The notes: generated by a model not told the origin, from the sequence alone. Shown: positions 34,246 through 42,904, counted from the first letter of the stretch. The stretch: 64,000 nt of DNA from Streptomyces sp. NL15-2K (GCF_030551255.1 NZ_CP130630.1:12089001-12153000); one strand, 5' to 3'. Translations and numbers: made by a program.

Positions 34246-35025
34246 ATGACCTCGCAGACCTACCTTTCTCAACTGTTCTCGCTGGACGGCCGGGTTGCTG
34301 TGGTGACTGGCGGAAGTTCCGGGATCGGCCGCGCCATTGCCGGGGCTCTCGCGCGAGCGGGCGCGGGCGTTGTGGTGGTGGCGCGCAGGGAGGAGGAACT
34401 GGCCGCCACGGTCGATGAGTTGTCGGCGGATGGCTGCCGGGCGGCCTGGGTGAGCGCCGACCTGCGCACCCGCGACGGGGTGCGTGCGGCGGCGGAGGAA
34501 GCGGCCGGGGTGTTCGGGGAACCCGACATCCTCGTGAACAGCGCCGGAGTCAACCTGCGGCCGCCGATGGGCGAGGTGGGCGAGGAAGTGTGGGACACCA
34601 CGATGGCGGTGAACCTGGATGCGCCCTATCTACTGGGCCAGCGGTTCGGGCCCGGCATGGCCGCGCGGGGCTTCGGGCGGATCATCCACATCACCTCCCA
34701 GCAGGCGCATCGGGCGTTCGTCCAGAGCGGTGCCTACGGGGTCTCCAAGGGTGCGTTGGAATCGCTGGCTCGCTCACAGGCTGAGGCGTGGTCGCCGCAT
34801 GGCGTCACCTGCAACACGCTGGTGCCGGGCTTTGTGATGACGCCGCTCAACGCGCGGTTGTCCTCCGACCCGGAGAAGGTGGCGGCGCTGGCTGCGCGCA
34901 CGATGGTCGGGCGCAACGGGCTGGCCGAGGACTTTGCGGGTGCGGTGGTGTTCCTGGCCAGCCGCGCCTCCGCCTACGTCACCGGGCAGGCGATCTTCGT
35001 CGACGGCGGGTTTTCCGTTCACTAG
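34246..35025 (+). CDS. SDR-family oxidoreductase (gluconate 5-dehydrogenase-like)
   Basis: A 259-residue classical SDR. It has TGGSSGIGRAIAGAL for the cofactor, NSAG, the catalytic Ser in IHITSQQAHRAF and the YGVSK pair, then PGFVMTPLNARLSSDPEKV and a C-terminal VTGQAIFVDGG. Arg residues after the second strand (VVVARREEEL) favour NADP. The closest named relatives oxidise sugar acids such as gluconate, but the substrate is not certain. It begins directly beside the MITE and appears to be single. Confidence 0.9.
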   Translation: MTSQTYLSQLFSLDGRVAVVTGGSSGIGRAIAGALARAGAGVVVVARREEELAATVDELSADGCRAAWVSADLRTRDGVRAAAEEAAGVFGEPDILVNSAGVNLRPPMGEVGEEVWDTTMAVNLDAPYLLGQRFGPGMAARGFGRIIHITSQQAHRAFVQSGAYGVSKGALESLARSQAEAWSPHGVTCNTLVPGFVMTPLNARLSSDPEKVAALAARTMVGRNGLAEDFAGAVVFLASRASAYVTGQAIFVDGGFSVH

Positions 35026-35179
35026 CCCAACACCGCCTGAAAACCGAGCCGGTGGCGAACGCGAGCAGGGCCGGGGGAATTCTCGGGGCACTGGCATCGG
35101 CTGCGAGGCCGGCTGTCAGGGGCTGGCTTGTGGTGTGGGTCAGGGGTGCCGGTCGGGCGGCTGTCGGCGAGGTCTCCAA

Positions 35180-35400
35180 TGGGCCGCGAGCGTTCCCACG
35201 CGGTACCAGCGGGGGTGGCGAGGGATTCCGGGCGGAGGCGTCCGTGGTGTCTGCCGCTGACCGAGCGGGTGCTGCTGGTGCCTGCCCACTACCGCACGAA
35301 CCTGACCATGCGGCAGCTCGCGCCGCAGTTCGGTGGCTCCCCGGCGACCGCCGCGACGGGCGGCAGCGCGACGACGGCCTGCCGCACGCGGTCCGGCGGG
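35180..35400 (+). pseudogene. IS5-type transposase N-terminal remnant
   Basis: The segment LPLTERVLLVPAHYRTNLTM-RQLAPQFG is the N-terminal helix-turn-helix part of an IS5/IS1647-like transposase, preceded in another frame by RYQRGWRGIPGGG. After QFG the frame decays (GGSPATAATGG). The DDE domain is missing. It is unrelated to the neighbouring gene functions and marks an old insertion. The rest of 35026-35490 shows nothing else. Confidence 0.65.
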
Positions 35401-35490
35401 GGAGACGCAGGTCACATTCGTCCATGTCACAGGGCGTCGGGCTACCCCGTCTCAGGGGTGTAGCCACTGACGACCACAGAGGAGCACACC

Positions 35491-35964
35491 ATGGACGCGC
35501 GACTGAACTTCTTCGCCAGCCCGACCGCCGGCAAGGTGCTCAAGCACTTCATGGCGGCGGGCAAGGCGCTCAAGGACTCGCCGCTGCCGACCGCGACGCA
35601 GGAGCTGGTGGCGCTTCGCGTGAGTCAGATCAACGGCTGCGCCGTCTGCATCGACATGCACACCAAGGAGGCCGCCGCTGCCGGCGATACCCCGGTACGG
35701 CTGAACCTGGTCGCGGCATGGCGGGAGGCCACGGTCTTCACCGAGGCCGAGCGTGCCGCGCTGGAGCTGGCGGAGCAGGGGACCCGGGTCGCGGATGCGG
35801 CCGGTGGCGTCAGCGACGACGTGTGGGCGAACGCCGCCAAGCACTACGACGAGGAGCAGCTCACCGCCCTGGTGGTCCTGGTCTCCTTCATGAACACGGC
35901 GAACCGGCTGAACATCATCACCCAGCAGCCGGCCGGCAACTATGAGCCCGGGCAGTTCCACTGA
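35491..35964 (+). CDS. carboxymuconolactone decarboxylase / AhpD-like protein
   Basis: A 157-residue all-alpha protein. The AhpD redox motif is present as INGCAVCIDMHTKEA, with the CxxC pair and the following His, so it is probably a peroxidase or disulfide reductase and not a lactone decarboxylase. A long C-terminal helix (LTALVVLVSFMNTANRLNII) completes the fold. The ATG is preceded by AGAGGAG. Such genes are often controlled by their own sigma factor or regulator, but none is adjacent. Confidence 0.85.
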   Translation: MDARLNFFASPTAGKVLKHFMAAGKALKDSPLPTATQELVALRVSQINGCAVCIDMHTKEAAAAGDTPVRLNLVAAWREATVFTEAERAALELAEQGTRVADAAGGVSDDVWANAAKHYDEEQLTALVVLVSFMNTANRLNIITQQPAGNYEPGQFH

Positions 35965-36108
35965 ACGGCATCAGCAACTGGCCCGGGGCCCGACCGCGGG
36001 CTCCGGGCCGCCGGGATTCTGGGCGCTACTCCGGCCTGCCGGTGGTCCGGATGATCAGGGCCGTGGGTTCCCGAGCCGCTGCGCCTCGCCAGGCCGTCAC
36101 TGTCGATG

Positions 36109-37059
36109 TCAGTCGGCCACGCCGCCGGCGAACGGCATCGTCTGCCATTGGTCGACGGCCGGCTTCAAATACTCCATCAACAGGGGAAGTTGAGGAACGA
36201 GCGTGAGGGAGGCGATGGCTCGCAGCATCCCCACGGCGTTCACGAAGCTCAGGACATCCTCGTTCAACGGCCTCATGCCGTTGCGCTGCGCGCCGCGGTT
36301 GTAGGCGGATTCGAGGGCGGGACCGAGAGCGGCCAGGTCCCACTCGACGGGGCCCAACGTGACGAGCTCGAAGTCGGCGTAGAGGTCCCCGTCCACCCCG
36401 GAGAAGATATTCGCGGGCGGGGAGTCGCCGTGGATGGGTTGGAGGCCGATCCCCGGGAACCTTTCCTCGAACGCCGTACGTGAGCGCACGATAGGTTCCA
36501 GGACCCGCAATTCGCGGCGTGCGCGGTCCAGATCGGTCGGCCCGATGAGGTCGGGGCGCTTTTCGAGCAGAGCAAGGCTGTCTGCGATGAACTGAGGTTC
36601 GGCCGCGGACAGAAACGACAGCCGGCCCGGGTATGCGCGCATCGCGGCGTGCAGGTCAGCTGTGATTTCGGAGTTCGCCACGTAGTCGGGCTCTTTGTCT
36701 CGGTCTTCCTCGACGAACTGCCAGAACGTCATCGAGAACCCGCCGCGCTGAACGGGTTCCCTCGGCACGAGCGGGCTGGGAGGGATCACAGGGGTTCCCT
36801 GGTCTGCGAGCCACCGTGCCACGTCCAGTTCCGCCTGCTGGCGGGATCCCTGGAAATCGAGGCTCACGTGGTGCGGCAGGACGGTGGGAATCCGGGCCAC
36901 GACCGGTGAGGGCGCGAGGTGGACAACGACGGAGAACAGTTCATGGAGCACCCGGGCATCCGTGACGGTGAGTCCGAGGTCGCGCCCTGCTCCGACAGCC
37001 GCGTCGACTGCGGCGGAGGTGCGGCGGGCGATGTCCTGGGGTGTCACTAACTCAGTCAT
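36109..37059 (-). CDS. aminoglycoside phosphotransferase-fold kinase
   Basis: A 316-residue APH/choline-kinase-type protein. The catalytic loop is LQPIHGDSPPANIF, with the Brenner-motif Asp and Asn. The metal-binding motif reads LYADFELVTLG, with Asp followed by Phe-Glu. The N-lobe includes VVHLAPSPVVARIPTVLP. Many such enzymes in soil actinobacteria phosphorylate small molecules other than antibiotics, so resistance is only one option. The start at 37059 gives a natural N-terminus (MTELVTPQDIARR); an earlier start at 37092 has no better support. Confidence 0.82.
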   Translation of the reverse strand: MTELVTPQDIARRTSAAVDAAVGAGRDLGLTVTDARVLHELFSVVVHLAPSPVVARIPTVLPHHVSLDFQGSRQQAELDVARWLADQGTPVIPPSPLVPREPVQRGGFSMTFWQFVEEDRDKEPDYVANSEITADLHAAMRAYPGRLSFLSAAEPQFIADSLALLEKRPDLIGPTDLDRARRELRVLEPIVRSRTAFEERFPGIGLQPIHGDSPPANIFSGVDGDLYADFELVTLGPVEWDLAALGPALESAYNRGAQRNGMRPLNEDVLSFVNAVGMLRAIASLTLVPQLPLLMEYLKPAVDQWQTMPFAGGVAD

Positions 37060-37198
37060 GACTCGATCGTCGCATGCTCGCAGAATGCCCACACATCGTC
37101 GTACCCGGCATGTCTGGACCGCTTACCACGGTGAGATGGGCGAGCAGTTGCATTCGTGTTTTGTATCTCGGATGTGGGGCTGACCGCTGCGCTGCGGA

Positions 37199-37345
37199 AC
37201 TCTGGACGCGCCGCTGGTTTTCCTGGCGGACTCGTTCGACCTGGTCGTGATGGCACTGGTCTACCACCACGTTGACGCGCGCGGACAACTGCTCGCCGAG
37301 ATCCAGCGCGTCCTGCGGCCGGGCGGCATCCTGCCCTCGCACTTT
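37199..37345 (+). pseudogene. SAM-dependent methyltransferase fragment
   Basis: The reading SFDLVVMALVYHHVDARGQL and LAEIQRVLRPGGIL is the typical post-motif I to motif III region of a class I methyltransferase. There is no upstream Gly-rich SAM-binding motif and no downstream remainder; the frame passes into unrelated sequence. It is a 50-residue relic between the kinase gene and the MFS gene. Confidence 0.65.
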
Positions 37346-37523
37346 CGCCTGTCCGGTGAGGTTGGCTCGGCGACGTCCTTCATTCGGGCAGCCACCCAAG
37401 GCTGCCCAAAAACTCCATTGACCTCACTGCGCGCGCGGTTACAACGTGGGGGCTTGCGGATCTTGTGGCCCTGGCGTATCCGGCAGATCCCCCTGACCCC
37501 ACACACGAATGGAGGGCCGCCCA

Positions 37524-37595
37524 GTGCGAACGATCGGCGCCCCTTACCCGGACGGACGCCGAGCGGCGGGGTTCACCGCACCCGGCAAGCCGTGA
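37524..37595 (+). CDS. possible 23-codon leader ORF coupled to the MFS gene
   Basis: GTG 37524 is preceded by GGAGGG and reads VRTIGAPYPDGRRAAGFTAP to a TGA that overlaps the GTG of the MFS gene (GTGA at 37592-37595). It may be a coupling leader peptide, or the original N-terminus of the transporter now out of frame. The MFS start has no ribosome-binding site of its own, which supports coupling. Confidence 0.3.
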   Translation: MRTIGAPYPDGRRAAGFTAPGKP

Positions 37596-38884
37596 GGTGG
37601 CCGCGAGTCCGGGACGGCGCCGTCTGGGCGATACCCGTGGCGCTGGCCATCGACGCCATCGGCACCGGGCTCTATCTCCCGCTGTCCATGGTCTACTCCC
37701 TCACCGTCACCGACCTGTCGGAGACCGGCGTCGGTCTGCTGCTGACCGCCGCCACCGCCTGCTCGTTGCTGCTGCCGCTGCTCGTCGGGCGGATCGTCGA
37801 CCGCATCGGGCCGCGGCAGGTGGTGATCGCGGGGTTGTTGTTGCAGGCCGCCGGGTTCTTCCTGTACCTGGGGGTGGCCGGTCCGGTGTCGCTGTTCCTC
37901 GCGGCGCTTGTCGAGGCGGTGGGGCTGCGGGTGTACTGGTCGTCGGTCTTCACGCTGATCGCCGAGCAGGCGGACGGGGAGGCCAGGGACCAGTGGTTCG
38001 CCCGGGCGGGCATGATCCGGGCGGCCGGCACCGGCGTCGGCACGGTGGTCGCGGGCGTGCTGTTCGCGCTCGCCTCGCAGCACGCCTATCGGGGAATGGT
38101 GCTGGCGGATGCGATCACCTTCGTCGTCGCAGCGGTGACCGTCGGGCTGTTCGTACGCGGTGCACGGCGGGCGGGTGGCGGGCCTGACGGTCAATCCTCG
38201 GACGGCGTACGGCATTTGCTGCGCAACCGGCCGTATCTGGGCCTGATCGGCGTGAACGTCCTGTTCAACATCTGCACGGTCTTCCTCGCCGTGGCGACAC
38301 CGGTCTACGTGATCCGTGGGCTGCACGCGCCGGGCTGGGCGGTCGGCGCCTTCCTCACGATCACCACGGCGGTCGTGGCCACCTGTACGGCCGAGGTCAC
38401 CCGTCGCTCCCGACGGCGCACTTCCCGGGGCGGCGCGATGGCTTGGGGCGGGCGGCTGTGGGCGGCCTGGTGCGTGGCCGCCGCCATGGCGGTGCTCCTG
38501 CCGCGGGGCCCGCTGCTGGTCGGCTACCTGGCGCTGGTGATGCTGCTGTGGGCTACGGCGGAGATGCTGCACGGGCCGGCCTCGAACGCCCTCTCCGCGG
38601 AGGCGGCGCCGGAGGGGGCGCGAGGGACCTATCTGGCTGCGTTCCAGTACTCGTTCGCGACGGCGGACATGGTGACGCCCGGCCTGTTCGGCGTCCTCTA
38701 TGGCATGAGCCGGGTGCTGCCGTGGGTGGTCGTGGCCTGCCTGGCGCTGACGGCGAGCGTGGCGATCCGGCCTCTGGAGCGGCGCTTGACCGGCGGCAAA
38801 GCGGCGGAAGGCCCGTCGTGGGAGCCGTGGACAGGTGACGCGGTGCGGGAGGCGCCTGAGCGGCGGGGTGCGGGAGACGCCTGA
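37592..38884 (+). CDS. MFS transporter
   Basis: A 430-residue major-facilitator protein with about eleven or twelve hydrophobic segments. Loop 2-3 reads VGRIVDRIGPRQVVIAGLLL, the usual MFS motif A. The fifth-helix region holds AGTGVGTVVAGVLFALAS. The pattern resembles actinobacterial drug-efflux MFS proteins, but no substrate can be assigned. The GTG start is taken because it overlaps the stop of a short upstream frame with a good GGAGGG site. The hydrophilic C-terminus ends in a Gly-Arg-rich tail. Confidence 0.83.
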   Translation: MRWPRVRDGAVWAIPVALAIDAIGTGLYLPLSMVYSLTVTDLSETGVGLLLTAATACSLLLPLLVGRIVDRIGPRQVVIAGLLLQAAGFFLYLGVAGPVSLFLAALVEAVGLRVYWSSVFTLIAEQADGEARDQWFARAGMIRAAGTGVGTVVAGVLFALASQHAYRGMVLADAITFVVAAVTVGLFVRGARRAGGGPDGQSSDGVRHLLRNRPYLGLIGVNVLFNICTVFLAVATPVYVIRGLHAPGWAVGAFLTITTAVVATCTAEVTRRSRRRTSRGGAMAWGGRLWAAWCVAAAMAVLLPRGPLLVGYLALVMLLWATAEMLHGPASNALSAEAAPEGARGTYLAAFQYSFATADMVTPGLFGVLYGMSRVLPWVVVACLALTASVAIRPLERRLTGGKAAEGPSWEPWTGDAVREAPERRGAGDA

Positions 38885-38973
38885 GCGGCGGCTGACCGAC
38901 ACTGCGGACCGCGGGAGGAACGCGGTGCGGACGGAGGCCGGGGGTGTTTCAGCGCGGCGGCGTCGAACGCGGC

Positions 38974-39147
38974 ATGAGACGAACCGGCCGCCGGCTCATC
39001 AGCATGGTCATGGGCCACTGGTGGATCTCCTGTCACGGCAGCACCAGGACCGGCTCGAACTGCGCGGAATCAAGGCGGCGCGTCGACGAGCCGCCTTCCA
39101 CAGCCGATGTGTTGCTGTGTCACCGCTGTGCTACGGCGGTGTATTGA
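38974..39147 (+). CDS. possible small cysteine-containing protein
   Basis: A 57-codon frame with high GC at third positions in its first half. It reads MGHWWISCHGSTRTGSNCAE and ends VLLCHRCATAVY, giving two Cys pairs that could bind zinc. There is no clear ribosome-binding site and no recognised family. It may be spurious. Confidence 0.2.
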   Translation: MRRTGRRLISMVMGHWWISCHGSTRTGSNCAESRRRVDEPPSTADVLLCHRCATAVY

Positions 39148-39200
39148 CGCGAAGAAGGGCGTGACCTGCGGGCTCTGGGGAGCTTCATAGTCATCACAGA

Positions 39201-39235
39201 GCGGGGAGCCGGCGGAAACGCCGCCGGCTCCCCGC
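39201..39235. terminator. 15-bp hairpin in front of the lipoprotein gene
   Basis: A perfect stem GCGGGGAGCCGGCGG with loop AAACG and its complement ends 30 bases before the lipoprotein ATG. With no T-tract it may end transcription from upstream. If the promoter lies before it, it would be part of the leader and could act as an attenuator or stabiliser. Confidence 0.65.
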
Positions 39236-39265
39236 TACTCCCCACGTCGGAAGGAACCTCCCGTG

Positions 39266-40081
39266 ATGAACCGCCACCTGCGCAAGGCCGCCGTCGCCAC
39301 CGCCGCGATCACAGCCGGGCTGCTGATGACGGCGTGCCAGAACGGCACGAACGACAGCTCGTCCGGCAAGAGCGCGACGGGCGCGGCGGCGGTCGCAGAG
39401 CAGGCGTCGGACTCCCAGAACTCGAAGGGCGTCAGTGGCTCGTTCAAGAACGGCAAGGTCACCTATCTCGCCCCGGGCAAGTACATCGTGGCCGTACCGG
39501 GCAAGGGCGACCAGGAGTTCCTGGTCGCCGATGACACCGAGGTGTACGGCGTCGGCACCATATGCGGCGAGGCGGGATCCAAGGTGGACGCGCCGTGCAC
39601 GCTGGACCAGCTGGAGGCGGCTACCAAGAAGGGCGCCGTGAGCGCCGACGTGGAGATGAAGAAGGGCATCGCGACCCTGGTGACCGAGCGGCGTGCCGCC
39701 CAGCAGGGCACTGACACCGGATCCGGCTCCTCCGGTTCGGGTGCCGGCTCCGGCTCGGACTCCGCCTCCGACGAGACCGTCATCGACGGCATCAACAAGG
39801 GCAAGGGTGTCAACGGAACCTGGTTCGGCAACGTCTCCTACCTGGCGCCGGGAAAGTACACCGTCTCCGACATGAAGGGCGTCGAGCAGCAGTTCCTCGT
39901 CGGTGAGGACACCGCGATCTGGGGCTATGGCGACATCTGCGGCGACACGAACACAGGTGAGGGCGGCCAGGGCGGCATCGAGTGCACCGAGGCCGAACTG
40001 GAGAAGGCCGCCAAGAAGGGCTTCACCGCCGAGGTAGTGATCAGCAACGGCGTTGCGACCACCATTCGCGACGACCACTGA
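39266..40081 (+). CDS. lipoprotein with two tandem copies of an unknown domain
   Basis: A 271-residue exported lipoprotein: signal RHLRKAAVATAAITAGLLMT followed by the lipobox Cys at ACQNG. Two copies of an 80-90 residue domain follow. The first (about 54-140) has KVTYLAPGKYIV, EFLVADDTEVYGVGTICG and a terminal IATLVTE. The second (about 182-271) has NVSYLAPGKYTV, QFLVGEDTAIWGYGDICG and VATTIRD. Each has two Cys that could pair. A Gly-Ser-rich linker (GSGSSGSGAGSGSDSAS) joins them. Start: GGAAGGAACC precedes the ATG. Function unknown; it lies outside the cell membrane. Confidence 0.82.
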   Translation: MNRHLRKAAVATAAITAGLLMTACQNGTNDSSSGKSATGAAAVAEQASDSQNSKGVSGSFKNGKVTYLAPGKYIVAVPGKGDQEFLVADDTEVYGVGTICGEAGSKVDAPCTLDQLEAATKKGAVSADVEMKKGIATLVTERRAAQQGTDTGSGSSGSGAGSGSDSASDETVIDGINKGKGVNGTWFGNVSYLAPGKYTVSDMKGVEQQFLVGEDTAIWGYGDICGDTNTGEGGQGGIECTEAELEKAAKKGFTAEVVISNGVATTIRDDH

Positions 40082-40165
40082 GCCGCACCACCCCCGCGGC
40101 GTGCCCGCGGCGACCACCTACGGTGTGCGGGGCGACGCAGGGGACGGGCGAAAGAGACGGGCGGA

Positions 40166-41326
40166 TCAAGAGACTGTGGCGGTCGGCGGGGTCCACCGGT
40201 GAGTGCGGGGCACCGCGCTGGAGATGCCGTAGTCCTTCTTGAGATGTTCGGGGATCGCATAGTGCATGACGCGTCCGCGGGTGAGGGAGGACAGCTCGAA
40301 GACGGTGGTGAGGTGGCCGAGGCGGTCCAGGGCCCAGGCGCCGAGCGGGGAGCGGTCCTCGATGGTCTCCAGGACGCCGAGGAGGTGGGGCACGGCCTTG
40401 ACGACGGTGTCCCACGGGGTGCGGGGCACATGGAGCCAGTCGGCGCAGGTGTCGCCGATGAGGTAGCGGATGAGGGCGGAGACGATCGGGTCGCAGAGGG
40501 TGCCGGGCACCACCTCCTCGTAGAGGTCGATCAACTGCCGGGTCAGGTGCGTGCCCTCCTCGGAAGGTCCCATGTGCCGGACCATGTACAGGTCGAGGAA
40601 CTGGCGGGCCTCGTCGAGGGACTTGGGGACGGGGCCCTGGTCGATGCCGAGCATGGCACCGACGACGCGCCAGGCGTAGTAGTAGGCTTCCGCGCCTTCC
40701 GTCGACATGTGGATGCCGAGGCGGTGCAGGCTGTCCAGCACGAGCAGGGAGAAGAACATCTGCCCGCCGATCATGTCCTCCTGGCAGATCGGCGTCCCGT
40801 GGGCCTCGGTGTCCCAGCGGTTCTCACGTTTGAGGTGGTGGCGGATGGAGGCGTGCAGGAGGCGGACCTTCTGGGCGGCGGGGATGAAGCGGCTGCCGGC
40901 CTCGAAGGCGTCGGGCTGCATCAGGTAGACGGTGAACTGGCCGGTCTCCGCCATCCGTTTGGAGGGGTACTTCAGCCCGTGGGAGGTCGACAGCAGTTTC
41001 GCCACGTGCGGGACGACGTAGCAGGCGGGCATCGAGGCGAAGGACAGCGCGGTGGAGATGTGCACGTTGTTGTCGATGAAGAACAGCCGGGCCTTCTCCA
41101 TCTCCGACCAGTCCACCCAGGCCGGCGGGACGCGGGTGGCCTCGAGGTACTCGCGCGCGACGTCGGGCAGCCCGTCCGGCAGGGGAGCGCCGGCGGTGGA
41201 GACGTAGCGCATCAGGGTGTTGAACTTGGCCACCTCACCGCGTTCGAAGAGTGCGGTGACGGTGGCGTCGGCGAGTTCGTCACCGGCCTGCCGCAGGGCG
41301 TCCATCGATGCCTCGGTGTAAGTCAT
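40166..41326 (-). CDS. MpaB/Lcp-like oxygenase (DUF2236)
   Basis: A 386-residue protein of the DUF2236 group, which includes heme-dependent latex-clearing proteins and the fungal MpaB oxygenase that cleaves a prenyl side chain. Family segments seen: KVRLLHASIRHHL with the candidate heme-pocket residues, ICQEDMIGGQMFFSLLVLDS, and YYYAWRVVGAMLGI. No signal peptide, so cytoplasmic or membrane-associated. It is the last gene of an operon with a polyprenyl synthase, 25 bases downstream. This suggests oxidation or cleavage of the prenyl product (inference). The heme ligands cannot be proven by eye. Confidence 0.8.
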   Translation of the reverse strand: MTYTEASMDALRQAGDELADATVTALFERGEVAKFNTLMRYVSTAGAPLPDGLPDVAREYLEATRVPPAWVDWSEMEKARLFFIDNNVHISTALSFASMPACYVVPHVAKLLSTSHGLKYPSKRMAETGQFTVYLMQPDAFEAGSRFIPAAQKVRLLHASIRHHLKRENRWDTEAHGTPICQEDMIGGQMFFSLLVLDSLHRLGIHMSTEGAEAYYYAWRVVGAMLGIDQGPVPKSLDEARQFLDLYMVRHMGPSEEGTHLTRQLIDLYEEVVPGTLCDPIVSALIRYLIGDTCADWLHVPRTPWDTVVKAVPHLLGVLETIEDRSPLGAWALDRLGHLTTVFELSSLTRGRVMHYAIPEHLKKDYGISSAVPRTHRWTPPTATVS

Positions 41327-41351
41327 GGCAGGGTTCCTTGTCTTCCATGGG

Positions 41352-42407
41352 TCAGGACAGGCGGACCGTCGCCGAATGCGCCAGTGCGGTCAGGGCAACG
41401 GCGGCGTGCGCCGGTACGTCCAGCTCATGGAGGGCATCGAGAGCCTTCTCGATCCGTGCCCTGATCATGTTCTCGATGCGGTCGGGCGCCTTCAGCCGGC
41501 GCATCACCTCGCGCACGGTGTTCAGACCCGCTCCGTCAAGGTCACCTCGGCCCAGCAGGGCCCGCAGCAGTTCCCGCTCGCCGTCGCCGGCGAGGCGCCA
41601 TGTCTCTGCCAGTAGCGCCGTGGGCCGCTGGCCGCGCACATCGTCGGCGTTGGCCTTGCCGGTGCGTTCCGGGTCTCCGAACAGGCCGAGCAGGTCGTCC
41701 CGTAGCTGGAACGCCTCGCCCAGCGGCAGCCCGTACGCGGAGTAGCCCTCGCGCTGCCGTGCGCCCGCCCCGGCCAGGGCACCCCCGATCAGCAGCGGCT
41801 GCTCGACGGTGTACTTGGCGCTCTTGTACCGGATCACCTTCAGCGACGCCTCGGTGTCCGGACCGGCTCCGGTACGCAGGATCTCCAAACACTCGCCCGC
41901 GATCAGTTCGCGGGCCATCACCGACCATAACGGGCGGGCCCGGAGGAGATATGCGGCGGGCAGCCCACTGGTGGCGAACAGCTGTCCGGCCAGCGCCATC
42001 AGCAGGTCTCCCACCAGCATCGCCAGCGACCGTGCGGCGGTATCGGAGCCAGGACGGTGCCCTACGGCACCGCGCAGGGCGACGTGGGCCGTGGGCCGCC
42101 CGTGCCGTAGCGGGCTGTCGTCGATGAGATCGTCGTGCACGACCGCGGCGGCGTGCACCAGCTCCATGGAGGCCGCCGCCCGCACCAGGGCATCGCTGTC
42201 CGGCTGTCCCACCGCACGCCACCCCCAGTAGCAGAACGCCGCCCGCAGTCGCTTGCCGTCCGCGACCGCCGTCTCCAACTGCTCGGCCACCGCGCCCAGG
42301 AGCGGATCGATGGCCGCCAACTCATCGGCCTCCTGGGAGACGAACCGGCGCAGCACCTGGTCGACGCGGGCTTTGAACGCGGCCGGCTCCCAACGGTCAG
42401 ACGCCAT
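41352..42407 (-). CDS. polyprenyl (geranylgeranyl-type) diphosphate synthase
   Basis: A 351-residue trans-prenyltransferase. Both aspartate-rich motifs are intact: the first as VVHDDLIDDSPLRHGRPT near residue 90 and the second as FQLRDDLLGLFGD near 235, with GKRLRAAFCYW for IPP binding. The residues before the first motif (ASMELVHAAA) are small or medium-sized, which suits a C20 or longer product, but length cannot be fixed. The ATG at 42407 lies inside the end of the small upstream gene (11-base overlap), and the oxygenase gene follows. The operon lacks a cyclase or UbiA-type transferase. Confidence 0.9.
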   Translation of the reverse strand: MASDRWEPAAFKARVDQVLRRFVSQEADELAAIDPLLGAVAEQLETAVADGKRLRAAFCYWGWRAVGQPDSDALVRAAASMELVHAAAVVHDDLIDDSPLRHGRPTAHVALRGAVGHRPGSDTAARSLAMLVGDLLMALAGQLFATSGLPAAYLLRARPLWSVMARELIAGECLEILRTGAGPDTEASLKVIRYKSAKYTVEQPLLIGGALAGAGARQREGYSAYGLPLGEAFQLRDDLLGLFGDPERTGKANADDVRGQRPTALLAETWRLAGDGERELLRALLGRGDLDGAGLNTVREVMRRLKAPDRIENMIRARIEKALDALHELDVPAHAAVALTALAHSATVRLS

Positions 42408-42675
42408 CGGCGGCCTTCCGAGCCAGCGCCTGCCGGGCGAGTATCTCCAAGTGGGCCGGGGGCACGGCCGCGTACCGGTCCAGCACCAGGCGCCCACGCG
42501 CCATGAGATCGTGCTCGGCCTCCGCCGTCAGCTCCGCGGCGTCCGAGCGGCGCAGCAGCCCCCGCACCGTCCCCAGAGCCGAACCCAGCGTGCTCACCGC
42601 CAGATCGGCCACTCCGGCCGCAAGCAGCAGCGCCCGGCCTTCCAGGCCCCCGTGTTGTCCGGCTTCTTGCGTCAT
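42397..42675 (-). CDS. small helical protein in the prenyl synthase operon
   Basis: A 92-residue protein with no recognised domain. It has an amphipathic N-terminal half with a hydrophobic stretch ALLLAAGVADLAVSTLGSAL and a charged second half (AAELTAEAEHDLMARGRLVL). It is the first gene of the operon and overlaps the synthase start, so it is co-translated with it. It may be a partner or membrane tether of the synthase (inference). Confidence 0.65.
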   Translation of the reverse strand: MTQEAGQHGGLEGRALLLAAGVADLAVSTLGSALGTVRGLLRRSDAAELTAEAEHDLMARGRLVLDRYAAVPPAHLEILARQALARKAADGV

Positions 42676-42904
42676 GCCATCTCCCCCACCCGCTGCTGAT
42701 CCAGGCGGCGCTGGCCGCACGCCGTCCTTCCGAGCATCGCGTCACACCGGACGTGAGAACGGGAGAACTCCCGATCGAGTGATCACATCGCTCGACCGTA
42801 CGGATTACAGCTACTGCGGTCCCGCACCGGCACGCCCTCGCAGCGTGCCGTCATGTCGCCAAAGCTGTTGAGATGCTGCCGTAGGTCGGGGAGGGTCTGT
42901 GGCC

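Noticed and set aside
36112..36130. Possible terminator at the end of the kinase-fold gene
   Set aside because: GGCCACGCCGCCGGCG contains only short stems; not convincing.
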